From contig CACIUF010000008.1 in the NCBI GenBank assembly GCA_902589765.1, forward strand, positions 1-34,045: a stretch of 34,045 bases of DNA, read 5' to 3'. The translations under genes were made by a program, and so were the position numbers. This DNA is from an uncultured Pelagibacteraceae bacterium. GTDB taxonomy: Bacteria; Pseudomonadota; Alphaproteobacteria; Pelagibacterales; Pelagibacteraceae. Shown piece after piece: positions 7,321-16,828 of the stretch (within the stretch, counting starts at the first letter, position 1; each line of letters starts with the position of its first letter). The notes under the pieces were generated by a model. It did no database searches, was not told the DNA's origin, and saw nothing but the letters and a program-made list of their open reading frames with translations.

Positions 7321-8918
7321 GCAAAGAAAGATTATACATATTTGATACAACTCTAAGAGATGGAGCTCAAACCCAGGGTGTTGATTTTTCTTTAGAAGAT
7401 AAAGAAAAAATTGCCTCAGCTTTAGATAGTTTAGGCGTTGATTATATCGAGGCAGGATGGCCTGGTGCTAATCCAACAGATACAGAATTTTTTCAAAAAA
7501 AACATAATTTTAAAAATTCAAAGTTGACATCTTTTGGGATGACAAAAAAATCAGGAAGAAGTGCAGAAAACGATACTGGTTTATCAGCACTCATGAATTC
7601 AAACACTTCTGCTGTTTGTTTAGTAGGAAAGTCTTGGGATTTTCATGTTGATGTAGCTTTAGGAATAACTAATGATGAAAATTTAGATAATATTTCTGAA
7701 AGTGCCAAACATTTTGTAAAAGCAAAAAAAGAATTCATGTTTGATGCAGAGCATTTTTTTGATGGTTATAAAGCAAATCCAAAATATGCATTGTCTTGTA
7801 TAAAGGCTGCATATGATCAAGGTGCAAGATGGATTGTTTTATGTGATACGAATGGAGGAACACTTCCCCATGAGGTCTCACAAATAGTAAATGAGGTTTC
7901 AAAAGTAGTTCCAGGTAAAAACTTAGGGATCCATGCACATAATGATACTGGCAATGCAGTTGCAAATTCTTTAGCTGCAGTTTTATCTGGTGTTAGACAA
8001 ATTCAAGGAACAATTAATGGTTTAGGTGAAAGATGTGGTAATGCAAATTTAATGTCATTAATCCCAACATTTTTTTTGAAAAAAGATTTTTCATCTCAAT
8101 TTGAAATCAGTATCAAATCAGAAAACATTAAAAATTTAACTGAATGTTCAAGATTATTAGATGAAATTTTAAACAGAAAACCTAATCAGCATTTACCTTA
8201 TGTTGGTGCTGCAGCATTTTCACATAAAGGAGGATTACATGTATCTGCTGTACAAAAAGATCCAAAAACTTATGAACACATCAATCCAGAGGATGTTGGT
8301 AACACTAGAAATATTGTTGTTTCAGACCAATCTGGAAAATCAAATATCATATCTAGATTAAAGAGTATCAAAATTAATATTGAGGAAAGTGATCCAAAAA
8401 TTAAAAAATTGTTAGACGAAGTTAAAGATAGGGAATTTATTGGTTATAGTTATGATGGAGCTGATGCCTCTTTTGAATTATTGGCTAGAAGAATTATTGG
8501 AGAAATACCAAGGTATATTTCAATTAATGAATATGACGTTTCCGTAAAAAAAAATAAGTCTGGAGAAATAGTTTCTTCTGCAAAAGCTCAATTAGAAGTT
8601 GATGGAGAAAAAATTATGTGTGAAGGAGAGGGGAATGGACCAGTAAATGCATTAGATAATGCTATTAGACAAAACGTAGATAGACTAGCAAAATATTCAA
8701 AATATCTGAAAGATTTGAAACTTGTTGATTATAAAGTAAGAATTTTAAATACAGGAACAGAGGCGGTTACTAGAGTGTCTATTGAAAGCACAGACTCTAA
8801 GGGAAAAAATTGGTTTACTATTGGTGTGTCTACAAACATTATCGATGCTTCGTTCAAAGCATTAATTGATAGCTTAGATTATAAACTATTTAAGGATAAT
8901 GCTCCAGCCAGTAAATAG
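7317..8918 (+). CDS. cimA: (R)-citramalate synthase
   Basis: Member of the isopropylmalate/homocitrate synthase family that condenses pyruvate with acetyl-CoA to citramalate, giving 2-oxobutyrate for isoleucine without threonine. The N-terminal TIM barrel starts IFDTTLRDGAQTQGVDFS and continues IEAGWPGANPTD, GIHAHNDTGNAVANS (HxH metal ligands) and GLGERCGNANL. A GAAAFSHKGGLHVSA segment follows, then a C-terminal LeuA-type allosteric domain (about 400-525) ending in TRVSIES and GVSTNIIDASF. AGWPGANPTD and GAAAFSHKGG, rather than the LeuA versions, favour CimA over 2-isopropylmalate synthase; the 533-aa length fits. The ATG overlaps the cysS stop, and the next gene starts on the base after its stop. 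Confidence 0.93.
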   Translation: MSKERLYIFDTTLRDGAQTQGVDFSLEDKEKIASALDSLGVDYIEAGWPGANPTDTEFFQKKHNFKNSKLTSFGMTKKSGRSAENDTGLSALMNSNTSAVCLVGKSWDFHVDVALGITNDENLDNISESAKHFVKAKKEFMFDAEHFFDGYKANPKYALSCIKAAYDQGARWIVLCDTNGGTLPHEVSQIVNEVSKVVPGKNLGIHAHNDTGNAVANSLAAVLSGVRQIQGTINGLGERCGNANLMSLIPTFFLKKDFSSQFEISIKSENIKNLTECSRLLDEILNRKPNQHLPYVGAAAFSHKGGLHVSAVQKDPKTYEHINPEDVGNTRNIVVSDQSGKSNIISRLKSIKINIEESDPKIKKLLDEVKDREFIGYSYDGADASFELLARRIIGEIPRYISINEYDVSVKKNKSGEIVSSAKAQLEVDGEKIMCEGEGNGPVNALDNAIRQNVDRLAKYSKYLKDLKLVDYKVRILNTGTEAVTRVSIESTDSKGKNWFTIGVSTNIIDASFKALIDSLDYKLFKDNAPASK

Positions 8919-9632
8919 ATGAGTAAAAATAACATCTCATTTATTTTACATAAACCTCAATTGTCAGAAAATATTGGTGCATGTGCAAGAGCAATAAAAA
9001 ACTTTGATTTTAAAAAATTAGTTATAATTAATCCAAAACCTATTTTTCCAAACGATAAAATCTTAGCCACATCTGTTGGGGCAAAAGATATCATTAATCA
9101 AAGTAAAAAATATGACAATTTAGATAAAGCTTTAGGAAAGATTGATATTTTGATTGCTACTTCAGCAAGATTTAGAAATAAAAATATAAAACATATTAAT
9201 TTAGAAGACTTAAAAAAGATTAATTTTAAGAAGAAAGTTGGTTTTTTATTTGGGTCAGAAGCATCCGGTTTATCAAATGATGAAATTAGCTATGCAAATT
9301 ACACTTTACAAATACCTACAAATCCTGATTTCAAATCATTAAATTTATCTCATAGTTTAATCATAATCGCTCAGTATGTAGCTAGTCTTATCAAATTAAA
9401 AAATATTCCGTTTAAAAAATCAAAAAAGGTAAAATCAGCAAGTAAAAAAGAAATTCAATCAATGCTAAGTCTTTGTATTAAAAATCTAGATGAAATAAAT
9501 TTTTTTAGACCTAAAGAGAAGAGACCAAAAATGCTAGAAAACCTAAGAAACATTTTTTACAAAATGGACTTATCTGATAAAGAAACACGTATATTATCTG
9601 GTGTATTTGCAAGTTTGGGTAAAAAACGTTGA
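8919..9632 (+). CDS. trmJ: SPOUT-family RNA 2'-O-methyltransferase, TrmJ-like
   Basis: The SpoU/TrmH knot motifs are clear: NIGACARAIKNFDF (motif 1), GFLFGSEASGLSNDE (motif 2) and SLNLSHSLIIIAQYV (motif 3). The N-terminal start SFILHKPQLSENIG and a helical C-terminal extension of about 70 residues (KSASKKEIQSMLSLC to the end) match TrmJ, which methylates the 2'-hydroxyl of position 32 in tRNA anticodon loops. Members modifying other RNAs share these motifs, so the exact target is inferred. It abuts cimA with no spacer and lies just upstream of rpsD, whose promoter begins on the base after this stop codon. Confidence 0.85.
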   Translation: MSKNNISFILHKPQLSENIGACARAIKNFDFKKLVIINPKPIFPNDKILATSVGAKDIINQSKKYDNLDKALGKIDILIATSARFRNKNIKHINLEDLKKINFKKKVGFLFGSEASGLSNDEISYANYTLQIPTNPDFKSLNLSHSLIIIAQYVASLIKLKNIPFKKSKKVKSASKKEIQSMLSLCIKNLDEINFFRPKEKRPKMLENLRNIFYKMDLSDKETRILSGVFASLGKKR

Positions 9633-9660
9633 TTGACAAAATAATGAGTAAGTTTATAAA
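9633..9660 (+). promoter_or_regulatory. Strong sigma-70-type promoter for rpsD
   Basis: TTGACA (9633-9638) matches the -35 consensus perfectly, and TATAAA (9655-9660) matches the -10 in five of six positions, with a 16-base spacer. The next bases, GCCCTCT, form a GC-rich discriminator that stands out in this AT-rich DNA and is typical of stringently controlled ribosomal promoters. Transcription should start near 9666-9668, leaving only about 5-7 bases before the rpsD ATG at 9673. Confidence 0.72.
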
Positions 9661-9672
9661 GCCCTCTATCAA

Positions 9673-10290
9673 ATGACAAAAAGATTAAACTCTAAACATA
9701 AAGTTGACAGAAGATTGAAAGTAAATCTTTGGGGAAGACCTAAAAGTCCATTTAATACTAGAGCATATGGACCAGGCCAACATGGTCAAACAAGAACCTC
9801 AAAACCTTCAGATTATGGAATTCAGTTACAAGCAAAACAAAAATTAAAAGCTTATTATGGAAATATTAATGAAAGACAATTTAGAAATATCTATAAAAAA
9901 GCTAGCATGCTTAAAGGTGATACAAGTGAAAACCTAATTGGATTGTTGGAAAGAAGATTGGACGCAGTTATTTATAGAGCGAAGTTTGCAACTACAATTT
10001 TTTCTGCAAGACAACTAATTAATCATGGACATGTAAAAGTTAATGGAAAAAAAGTTAATATTGCTAGTTATTCTGTTAAAGAAGAAGACACTATAGAAAT
10101 TAGAGATAAGTCAAAACAACTTGCAATAATTGACATTGCTTTAGCTAGCAAAGAAAGAGATGCTCCAGAATACATACAAATGGATGAAAAAAATAAAAAA
10201 TTTAAGTTTGTTAGAGTTCCAAAATTTGAAGAAGTACCATACCCAGTTGTTATGGAGCCAAATTTAGTAATTGAATATTACTCTAGATAA
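9673..10290 (+). CDS. rpsD: 30S ribosomal protein S4
   Basis: At 205 aa it has the standard bacterial S4 length. It opens [20 protein letters not shown], followed by [19 protein letters not shown], and the S4 RNA-binding domain is at about residues 94-155 ([33 protein letters not shown]). The tail [16 protein letters not shown] is the conserved C-terminus. It has no zinc-binding cysteines. S4 binds 16S rRNA early in 30S assembly. It is not in an rpsM-K-rpoA operon here but alone, as is common in alphaproteobacteria, behind its own promoter. There is no Shine-Dalgarno sequence before the ATG, consistent with a very short leader. It converges on grxD with three bases between stop codons. Confidence 0.98.
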   Translation: MTKRLNSKHKVDRRLKVNLWGRPKSPFNTRAYGPGQHGQTRTSKPSDYGIQLQAKQKLKAYYGNINERQFRNIYKKASMLKGDTSENLIGLLERRLDAVIYRAKFATTIFSARQLINHGHVKVNGKKVNIASYSVKEEDTIEIRDKSKQLAIIDIALASKERDAPEYIQMDEKNKKFKFVRVPKFEEVPYPVVMEPNLVIEYYSR

Positions 10291-10309
10291 TAATTATTTT
10301 TTATAATTA
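10291..10309. terminator. Possible bidirectional terminator between rpsD and grxD
   Basis: A perfect 7-bp inverted repeat (TAATTAT at 10291-10297, ATAATTA at 10303-10309) with a five-T loop lies where the convergent genes meet and overlaps the end of grxD. The stem is all A-T and therefore weak, and chance is possible at this composition, but there is no other candidate terminator for either transcript. Confidence 0.3.
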
Positions 10310-10626
10310 ATACCTTTATCATCAAATAATTTTTTTAATTCTCCGCTCTCATACATTTCTTTAATGATATCACATCCACCTATAAACTCTTTTTTAATAT
10401 AAAGTTGCGGGATAGTTGGCCAATCACTAAATACTTTAATTCCATCTCTTAAAGATTGATCTTCTAATACATTTACACCCTTAAAATTTATTTCTAATAT
10501 TTTAAGTATATTTATAACAGCCATTGAAAAACCGCATTGTGGTTGATCTGGAGTACCCTTCATAAAAAGGCACACATCATTAGTATCAATATGGTTTTGA
10601 ATTAAACTTTTTGTTTGATCATCCAT
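10294..10626 (-). CDS. grxD: Monothiol glutaredoxin, Grx4/GrxD type
   Basis: This 110-residue protein carries the monothiol active site CGFS (31-34) after MKGTPDQPQ, followed by the glutathione- and cluster-binding segments WPTIPQLYIKKEFIGGCDI. CGFS glutaredoxins bind a [2Fe-2S] cluster with glutathione and pass it to target proteins or form hybrid clusters with BolA proteins. Here bolA lies directly upstream: its TAA shares one base with this ATG (TAATG), a coupled pair that supports complex formation. It is the last gene of the purine run, so it may depend on promoters upstream. Confidence 0.97.
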   Translation of the reverse strand: MDDQTKSLIQNHIDTNDVCLFMKGTPDQPQCGFSMAVINILKILEINFKGVNVLEDQSLRDGIKVFSDWPTIPQLYIKKEFIGGCDIIKEMYESGELKKLFDDKGINYKK

Positions 10627-10856
10627 TATTGTTCCTTAGTTTTAATTGCTAAAGCATGTAACTCATTTCCCATCTTACCTTTTAATGAATCATAAACCAT
10701 TTTATGTTGTTCAATTTTGCTTTTTCCTGCAAATTGAGAAGAGGTTATAGTTGCTGAATAATGATTACCATCTCCAGCTAAATCTTGAATATCTATTACA
10801 GCGTCTGGCATCGCTTCTTTAATATGTTTTTCTATTTCTTTTAAATCCATTGCCAT
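10626..10856 (-). CDS. bolA: BolA-family protein
   Basis: The 76-residue protein has the BolA fold signature: GDGNHYSATITSSQFAGKSKIEQHKMVYDSLK, containing the conserved invariant HKMVY-type helix and a His (H33 region) available for cluster binding, then a short tail with ELHALAIKT. BolA-like proteins partner CGFS glutaredoxins in Fe-S trafficking and iron sensing; the next gene is exactly such a glutaredoxin. Two in-frame ATGs (residues 1 and 3) are close together. It follows purL after two bases. Whether it also regulates transcription, as proposed for E. coli BolA, cannot be seen. Confidence 0.94.
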   Translation of the reverse strand: MAMDLKEIEKHIKEAMPDAVIDIQDLAGDGNHYSATITSSQFAGKSKIEQHKMVYDSLKGKMGNELHALAIKTKEQ

Positions 10857-10858
10857 TT

Positions 10859-13048
10859 TTAACTCATATATTTAGTTAGCCAACTTGTATAATAAGACTT
10901 TAATTCGTCAATTGTAAGTTTTGTCTTTTCATTAATTATTATATCGTTTTTCGTGATAATACCAAATTCCTCATAATACACAGAATTTTTATCTAAAATT
11001 TTTGCAACTTCTTTTAAATCTTCTTTATTTATCTCTATTAAATACCTTCCTTGATCCTCTGAAAAAAAATATTCAATTTCATTCATTAAATTCTTTGACT
11101 TATTAATCTTAATTCCCTTATCACCTTTAATGCACATTTTGCTTATCGCAACTAATAAACCTCCTAAAGAAATATCATGAGCACTTTTCACAAATCCTTT
11201 ACCAATTAAATTTAATATTGTTTCCCCATTATTTTTTTCATTAAAAAGATTTACCTCTGGTGGTGGACCATTTTTTTCATCTAAAATTGTTCTAGTAAAT
11301 AAACTTTGGTCAATATGACCTTCAGTTTTACCAATGATTAAAACTAAATTATCAACTTCTTTTAAATCCATTGAAATCATTTTTTTGTAATCTTTAATTA
11401 AACCCACACCACCAATTGAAGGAGTTGGTTTGATCCCAACTTCTTTAGTTTGGTTGTAAAAAGATACATTGCCAGATACCACAGGGAAGTTTAAATATTT
11501 ACTTGCCTCTCCAATCCCCTGAACACATTCAACAAACTCACCCATGTTGTCTTCTTTTTCGGGACTTCCAAAATTTAAACAATTCGTAATAGCGATTGGA
11601 GTCGCTCCAACTGAAATTAAATTCCTCCAACTTTCAGCGACAACCTGTTTACCTCCTGTTAATGGGTGGGCCCAACAATAAACTGCTGAGGAGTCTACTG
11701 ATGCTGCTACAGCTTTATTAGTTCCATGTACTCTTACCACACCAGAGTCTCCACCTGGTTTTTGAATAGTGTCACCCATTACAGTATGATCATATTGTTG
11801 CCAGATCCATTCTTTACTACAGATATTTTGATTAGATAAAATCTTCTTTAGTACATCCTTAATCTTTAATTTATTTAAAACTTCATTTTTAATTTTATTT
11901 TTTTTGGGTAACTTTGATTTTTTCCATTTACGATCGTACATTGGAGAATTTTCAACAAGAATATTAACAGGTATTTTTGCTACTTGTTCTTGATTGAAAA
12001 ATAATTCGATGTTTTTTGAGTTTGTTGTTTTTCCAATGACCGCAAAGTCTAAATTCCATTTATCAAATATTTTTTTTGCAATATCTTCCTTGCCATTTTC
12101 TAAAACTATTAACATTCGTTCTTGGCTTTCAGACAACATAATTTCGTATGGAGTCATTTTAGTCTCTCTGCATGGGACTTTATTTAAATCAATTTCAATG
12201 CCTAAATTTCCTTTTGATGCCATTTCAATACTCGAAGAAGTAAGACCAGCAGCCCCCATGTCTTGAATGGCAATAATTGAGTCACCAGCCATTAATTCTA
12301 AACATGCCTCTAGTAAAAGTTTTTCTGTAAAAGGATCACCAACTTGCACAGTTGGTTTTTTTTCCTCAATTTTTTCATCAAAACTAGCTGAAGCCATACT
12401 TGCACCATGAATTCCATCTCTACCAGTCTTAGAACCCACATAAATTACAGGTTTATTTAAACCTGCAGCCTTAGAGTAAAAAATTTTATTTTTTTTAACT
12501 AGACCAAGTGTCATTGCATTAACTAAAATATTTCCATTGTAAGAACTATCAAAAGAAGTTTGTCCAGCGATAGTTGGCACACCCATACAATTTCCGTATC
12601 CACCAATACCATGCACAACTCCCCGTAAAAGATTTTTTGTTTTTTTATGTTGTGGTGATCCAAAATGTATCGAATTTAAATTGGCTATCGGTCTTGCTCC
12701 CATCGTAAATACATCTCTCATTATCCCTCCCACACCAGTTGCAGCCCCTTGATAGGGTTCTATAAATGAAGGATGATTATGGCTTTCAATTTTAAAAACA
12801 ATCGCATCTCCATCTTCGATATCAATAACACCTGCATTTTCTCCTGGACCTTGAATCACTTTTTTTCCTTTGGTTGGAAGTTTTTTAAGGTGAAGTCTTG
12901 ATGACTTATATGAACAATGTTCATTCCACATTGCAGAAAAAATTCCAAGTTCAGTAATATTTGGAGTTCTTTTAAGTAATTGACAAATTTTTTTATACTC
13001 ATCAGACTTAAGACCATGATCTATAGCAATTTGTTCATTAACTTCCAT
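10859..13048 (-). CDS. purL: Phosphoribosylformylglycinamidine synthase, large subunit PurL
   Basis: This 729-aa protein is the small-type PurL that works with separate PurS and PurQ subunits rather than the 1300-aa fused enzyme. It makes FGAM from FGAR, ATP and the ammonia delivered by PurQ. AIRS/GARS-type motifs include [80 protein letters not shown] and, in the second half, [19 protein letters not shown] and AHDISLGGL. Its ATG shares one base with the purQ stop. All three subunits are adjacent (purS-purQ-purL), in the usual alphaproteobacterial order. Confidence 0.98.
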   Translation of the reverse strand: MEVNEQIAIDHGLKSDEYKKICQLLKRTPNITELGIFSAMWNEHCSYKSSRLHLKKLPTKGKKVIQGPGENAGVIDIEDGDAIVFKIESHNHPSFIEPYQGAATGVGGIMRDVFTMGARPIANLNSIHFGSPQHKKTKNLLRGVVHGIGGYGNCMGVPTIAGQTSFDSSYNGNILVNAMTLGLVKKNKIFYSKAAGLNKPVIYVGSKTGRDGIHGASMASASFDEKIEEKKPTVQVGDPFTEKLLLEACLELMAGDSIIAIQDMGAAGLTSSSIEMASKGNLGIEIDLNKVPCRETKMTPYEIMLSESQERMLIVLENGKEDIAKKIFDKWNLDFAVIGKTTNSKNIELFFNQEQVAKIPVNILVENSPMYDRKWKKSKLPKKNKIKNEVLNKLKIKDVLKKILSNQNICSKEWIWQQYDHTVMGDTIQKPGGDSGVVRVHGTNKAVAASVDSSAVYCWAHPLTGGKQVVAESWRNLISVGATPIAITNCLNFGSPEKEDNMGEFVECVQGIGEASKYLNFPVVSGNVSFYNQTKEVGIKPTPSIGGVGLIKDYKKMISMDLKEVDNLVLIIGKTEGHIDQSLFTRTILDEKNGPPPEVNLFNEKNNGETILNLIGKGFVKSAHDISLGGLLVAISKMCIKGDKGIKINKSKNLMNEIEYFFSEDQGRYLIEINKEDLKEVAKILDKNSVYYEEFGIITKNDIIINEKTKLTIDELKSYYTSWLTKYMS

Positions 13049-13731
13049 TATTTAATATTATTAATAAGGTTTTTGAAAAAAATTGAGCCATCTTCCCCAG
13101 ATAAACTTTGGTCTATCATTCTTTCAGGATGAGGCATCATTCCTAAGACATTTTTTTCTTTATTGAAAATGCCTGCAATATTTTTAATTGAGCCATTAGG
13201 ATTATATTGATCTTCTATCTTGCCTTCTTTATTACAATAATAAATTGCTATTTGATTATTATCCTTAATTTCTTTTAATTGATCTTTGGTACAAAAATAA
13301 TTTCCTTCATTATGTGCAATATGAAATTCTAGAACATCTTTATTAAGATTTTTAAAATATGTATTTTCTTTGTTATCCAATTTCACAAAGACATTTTTAC
13401 ATATAAACTCCAAGTACTTATTTCTTAACAAAACTCCTGGCACTAAACCTGTTTCAACTAGTATTTGAAATCCATTACAAATTCCCATTACTAATCCTCC
13501 AGATTTTGCAAAATTTATCACTGACTGCATTATCCTAGACTTTGATGCCATACTCCCGCATCGCAAGTAATCCCCATACGAAAAACCACCTGGAAGCACA
13601 ACTAAATCACTTTTAGGGAGTTCATTATTATCATGCCAAACCATCTTGTTGTTAAACCCAAATTTCTTGAGCGCAACATCCATGTCTCTATCACAATTTG
13701 AGCCAGGAAAAGTTATTACAGATGACTTCAT
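13048..13731 (-). CDS. purQ: Phosphoribosylformylglycinamidine synthase, glutaminase subunit PurQ
   Basis: A class I glutamine amidotransferase of 227 aa supplying ammonia to PurL. The nucleophile elbow is GICNGFQIL with C85; the oxyanion region is [14 protein letters not shown], and the His/Glu of the triad are in MMPHPERM near the C-terminus. The start [12 protein letters not shown] is characteristic of PurQ. It sits between purS (three-base gap) and purL (one-base overlap). Confidence 0.98.
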   Translation of the reverse strand: MKSSVITFPGSNCDRDMDVALKKFGFNNKMVWHDNNELPKSDLVVLPGGFSYGDYLRCGSMASKSRIMQSVINFAKSGGLVMGICNGFQILVETGLVPGVLLRNKYLEFICKNVFVKLDNKENTYFKNLNKDVLEFHIAHNEGNYFCTKDQLKEIKDNNQIAIYYCNKEGKIEDQYNPNGSIKNIAGIFNKEKNVLGMMPHPERMIDQSLSGEDGSIFFKNLINNIK

Positions 13732-13734
13732 TAA

Positions 13735-13977
13735 TTATTGTGTTTCAATAATTTTAAAGTTTTCGATTACAAGATTAGCTAAAAGTTTTTTACACATGTC
13801 CTCCACAACAGCTTTTGCTTTGCTTGGATCATTTTCATTAACATCTATTTCAAAATATTTACCTTGTCTTACTTCACTTATATTTTCAAAACCCATTCCA
13901 TCTAGGGCTTGATGGATGACTTTACCCTGTGGATCTAAAACATCTTTTTTTAATGTTATTATTGCGGAAACTTTCAT
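13735..13977 (-). CDS. purS: Phosphoribosylformylglycinamidine synthase subunit PurS
   Basis: The 80-residue PurS bridges PurL and PurQ and helps channel ammonia. The sequence follows the family pattern: ITLKKDVLDPQGKVIHQAL, then GFENISEVRQGKYFEIDV and a C-terminal helix with MCKKLLANLVIENF. Its ATG overlaps the purC stop by four bases (ATGA), so translation is probably coupled. Confidence 0.96.
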   Translation of the reverse strand: MKVSAIITLKKDVLDPQGKVIHQALDGMGFENISEVRQGKYFEIDVNENDPSKAKAVVEDMCKKLLANLVIENFKIIETQ

Positions 13978-14759
13978 TTACTCTTTTTTTTTACTGAAGA
14001 GAGTTTTGTTACGTTAACAGCGGATACATTTGATTGTTCATGAAGAATACCAAGTCGTTTTGCAACTTCTGTATAAGCTGGTATTAAATCTCCCAAATCT
14101 TTTCTAAATCTGTCCTTATCAAGTTTTTTATCAGTAATTGAATCCCACAATCTACAAGTATCGGGGCTGATCTCATCTGCTAAAATAATATGATTTTTCC
14201 CACTTTCATGTGTAAAGCCAAACTCTACTTTAAAATCAACTAATTTTATTCCAACGCCTCGAAATAAACCAAGTAAAAAATCATTCAGTCGTTTTAAATT
14301 TTCATCAATCAAATCAAGTTGAATTGCGTTAAGCCAATTAAATGCCAGAATATGTTCTCTGCTTATGTTTGGATCACCTAACTTATCATCTTTGAGGCAA
14401 TACTCTATTAATGGATAATCAAGTACAGTTCCATCTTCAATACCTAATCTTTTTGTTAAAGATCCAGTTGCAATATTTCTTACAATGAACTCAATAGGAA
14501 TAATATCCACAAGTTTCACAAGTTGTTCTCTCATATTTAGTCTTTTTACTAAATGATTTTTAATTCCAATTTGATTTAGGTTTGATAGTATATGTTCTGA
14601 AATTCTATTATTAAGTACACCTTTACCTTCAATAGTACTTTTTTTTTGATTATTAAATGCTGTTGCATCATCTTTAAAATATTGAATAACAAGATTTTTG
14701 TCAGAAGTTGCATAAATAATTTTAGCTTTTCCTTCGTATAGTTTTTTCCCTTTTTTCAT
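13974..14759 (-). CDS. purC: SAICAR synthase
   Basis: It joins aspartate to CAIR using ATP, giving SAICAR. The 261-aa protein opens KKGKKLYEGKAKIIYAT, the purC signature, and contains IPIEFIVRNIATGSL, VDFKVEFGF and LADEISPDTCRLWD, which bind substrate and metal. A C-terminal extension of about 20 residues rich in Lys and Ser is beyond the usual end (about 237-255 aa). It overlaps purB by one base (TAATG) upstream and purS by four bases downstream. Confidence 0.97.
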   Translation of the reverse strand: MKKGKKLYEGKAKIIYATSDKNLVIQYFKDDATAFNNQKKSTIEGKGVLNNRISEHILSNLNQIGIKNHLVKRLNMREQLVKLVDIIPIEFIVRNIATGSLTKRLGIEDGTVLDYPLIEYCLKDDKLGDPNISREHILAFNWLNAIQLDLIDENLKRLNDFLLGLFRGVGIKLVDFKVEFGFTHESGKNHIILADEISPDTCRLWDSITDKKLDKDRFRKDLGDLIPAYTEVAKRLGILHEQSNVSAVNVTKLSSVKKKSK

Positions 14760-16051
14760 TAATTAATTACTCTCCTAAAAATAAAATTGACATTTTTCAT
14801 GTGTTTTGAATAGCTAAATATTGATTTTAATTTCTTCATTGGTATTTTGCTCATTATATATCTGTCAGAACGCACTACATCAAATAAATTTAAATTTTCA
14901 GCAAAACATTTTTTTGAGAAATTTTGAACCATCCGATATGATTTTTCTCTAGTTAAACCAGTTTTTGTAAGTTCAAGCATTAACTCTTGTGAAAAAATTA
15001 AACCTTTAGTTATATTTAAATTTTCTAGCATTTTTTTTGGATAAACAATCATATTATCCAAAATATTTGTTAATCTTACTAATGCAAAATCAATAGTTAT
15101 ATTAGCATCAGGACCAATATTTCTCTCCACGCTTGAATGTGAAATATCTCTTTCATGCCATAAGGCTATATTTTCAAGCGCAGGAATTACTGTACTTCGG
15201 ACCATTCTTGAAAGACCCGTTAAATTTTCACTTAAAATAGGATTTTTTTTATGGGGCATTGCAGAGGAGCCTTTTTGTTTTTTTGAAAAAAATTCTTGTA
15301 GTTCATACACCTCACTCCTTTGTAAATGTCTGATTTCTATTGCCACTCGTTCAATTGAACCAGCAATGATACCAAGAACTGAAAAATAAAAAGCATGTCT
15401 ATCTCTTGGAATAACTTGAGTTGAAATTGGTTCAACTTTTAAGCCAAGTTTTTTAGCAACATGTTTTTCCACATTTGGATTAATATTGGCAAAGGTTCCA
15501 ACTGCACCTGATATAGCACATGTCGAGACTTCATCTATCGCATCAACTAATCTTTTTCTATTTCTTTTAAATTCTGCATAAAAAGAAGCAAGTTTTAAAC
15601 CAAAGGTAATGGGTTCAGCATGTATGCCATGGCTTCTTCCCATGCATGGTGTAAATTTATATTTATTAGCTTGTCTTTTTAATACTTTTAAAATTTGGTC
15701 AATATCTTTGAGAATTATTTTTCCTGATTGAACTAATTGAATATTGAAACTTGTATCCAAAACATCTGATGATGTCATTCCTTGATGAAGGTATCTTGCT
15801 TTAATTCCAGCTTTCTCTGTAACAGAAGTTAAAAAAGCTATGACATCATGTTTAACTTGTGCTTCAATTTGATGAATTCTTTTAACGTTAATTCTCGCTT
15901 TTTTTCTAACAATTGAAGAAACCCCTTTAGGAATTTGATTTAATTTTTCCATAGCTTGTGCTGCAGCTATCTCTACATCTAACCAAATTTTGTATTTATT
16001 TTCCTCTGACCAAATATCAGTAAGTTCTTTTCTCGAGTATCTTTTAATCAT
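14759..16051 (-). CDS. purB: Adenylosuccinate lyase
   Basis: A fumarase/aspartase-superfamily lyase acting twice in purine synthesis: SAICAR to AICAR and adenylosuccinate to AMP. At 430 aa it is of the shorter bacterial type. Signatures are QGMTSSDVLDT, GRSHGIHAEPITFG (catalytic His region) and the mobile loop GSSAMPHKKNPILSENLTGL with the catalytic Ser. It leads the pur genes and acts directly on the product of purC, encoded next. Start MIKRYSRKELTDIWSEENK agrees with the family. Confidence 0.98.
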   Translation of the reverse strand: MIKRYSRKELTDIWSEENKYKIWLDVEIAAAQAMEKLNQIPKGVSSIVRKKARINVKRIHQIEAQVKHDVIAFLTSVTEKAGIKARYLHQGMTSSDVLDTSFNIQLVQSGKIILKDIDQILKVLKRQANKYKFTPCMGRSHGIHAEPITFGLKLASFYAEFKRNRKRLVDAIDEVSTCAISGAVGTFANINPNVEKHVAKKLGLKVEPISTQVIPRDRHAFYFSVLGIIAGSIERVAIEIRHLQRSEVYELQEFFSKKQKGSSAMPHKKNPILSENLTGLSRMVRSTVIPALENIALWHERDISHSSVERNIGPDANITIDFALVRLTNILDNMIVYPKKMLENLNITKGLIFSQELMLELTKTGLTREKSYRMVQNFSKKCFAENLNLFDVVRSDRYIMSKIPMKKLKSIFSYSKHMKNVNFIFRRVIN

Positions 16052-16054
16052 TAA

Positions 16055-16828
16055 TTATAAATATGGAGGCTTTACATAACCTTTAGCAGATTCTGTAAAA
16101 ATTTCATAACCATTTTCTGTTATTCCAACTGTATGTTCAAATTGTGCAGACAAAGATTTATCTTTTGTAACTGCTGTCCAACCATCATTAAGCATTTTTG
16201 TAGCAAATTTACCCGCATTAATCATAGGTTCAATTGTAAATGTCATTCCTGGTTTTAGTTCCATTCCTGTATTTTTAGTTCCATAATGTAAAATATTTGG
16301 TGACTCATGAAAAGTTGTGCCTATACCATGTCCACAAAAATCTCTGACAACTGAAAAACCTTTTTCTTCTACATATGTTTGAATTTCATGACCAATATCT
16401 CCAAGTTTTTTTCCAGGTTTTAAAATTTTTATTGCCCTCATCATTGACTCATGTGTTGCATCTATAAGATTATTTAATTTTACAGAAGTTTTACCTATAC
16501 AAAACATTCTACTTGTATCTCCATAGTGGTTATTAATGATTGCAGTTACATCCACATTGACTGCATCACCTTCCTCTAAAATTCTTTCTTCAGATGGAAT
16601 TCCATGACAAACAACATGGTTTAATGATGTACATAATGATTTGGTAAAGCCTCTGTAATAAAGAGGGGCAGAGTAACCTCCGTTGTCTCTAATAAATTCG
16701 TAACCAAGTTTATCAATTTGTGCAGTTGAAATACCTTCTTTTATATTTTCAGTAAGCATATCTAAGGTCTGAGCTGCAAGTTTTCCTGCAATTCTCATTT
16801 TTTCAAATTTTTCTGAATAATTATTCAT
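16055..16828 (-). CDS. map: Methionine aminopeptidase, type I
   Basis: It removes the initiator Met from nascent proteins in the cytoplasm. All five metal ligands are visible: D93 (NVDVT), D104 (YGDTSRMF), H167 (CGHGIGTTFHE), E200 (FTIEPMI) and E231 (AQFEHTVGI). The substrate-binding His is at 75 in VVCHGIP. Length 257 aa matches type Ia enzymes without N-terminal zinc fingers. It overlaps sfsA upstream by eight bases and precedes purB by three, so it is in the same transcript as the purine genes. Confidence 0.98.
   Translation of the reverse strand: MNNYSEKFEKMRIAGKLAAQTLDMLTENIKEGISTAQIDKLGYEFIRDNGGYSAPLYYRGFTKSLCTSLNHVVCHGIPSEERILEEGDAVNVDVTAIINNHYGDTSRMFCIGKTSVKLNNLIDATHESMMRAIKILKPGKKLGDIGHEIQTYVEEKGFSVVRDFCGHGIGTTFHESPNILHYGTKNTGMELKPGMTFTIEPMINAGKFATKMLNDGWTAVTKDKSLSAQFEHTVGITENGYEIFTESAKGYVKPPYL

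Noticed and set aside
7317-8918. cimA as 2-isopropylmalate synthase (leuA)
   Set aside because: The N-terminal segments AGWPGANPTD and GLGERCGNANL with GAAAFSHKGG follow the citramalate synthase branch, though the folds are the same.
11994-12266. Plus-strand open frame of 90 codons inside purL
   Set aside because: It lies opposite conserved AIRS-fold motifs of purL and shows no family features; a shadow frame.
14759-16051. purB as argininosuccinate lyase or another lyase of the same superfamily
   Set aside because: The signature GSSAMPHKKNP and the position at the head of purC-purS-purQ-purL fit adenylosuccinate lyase.
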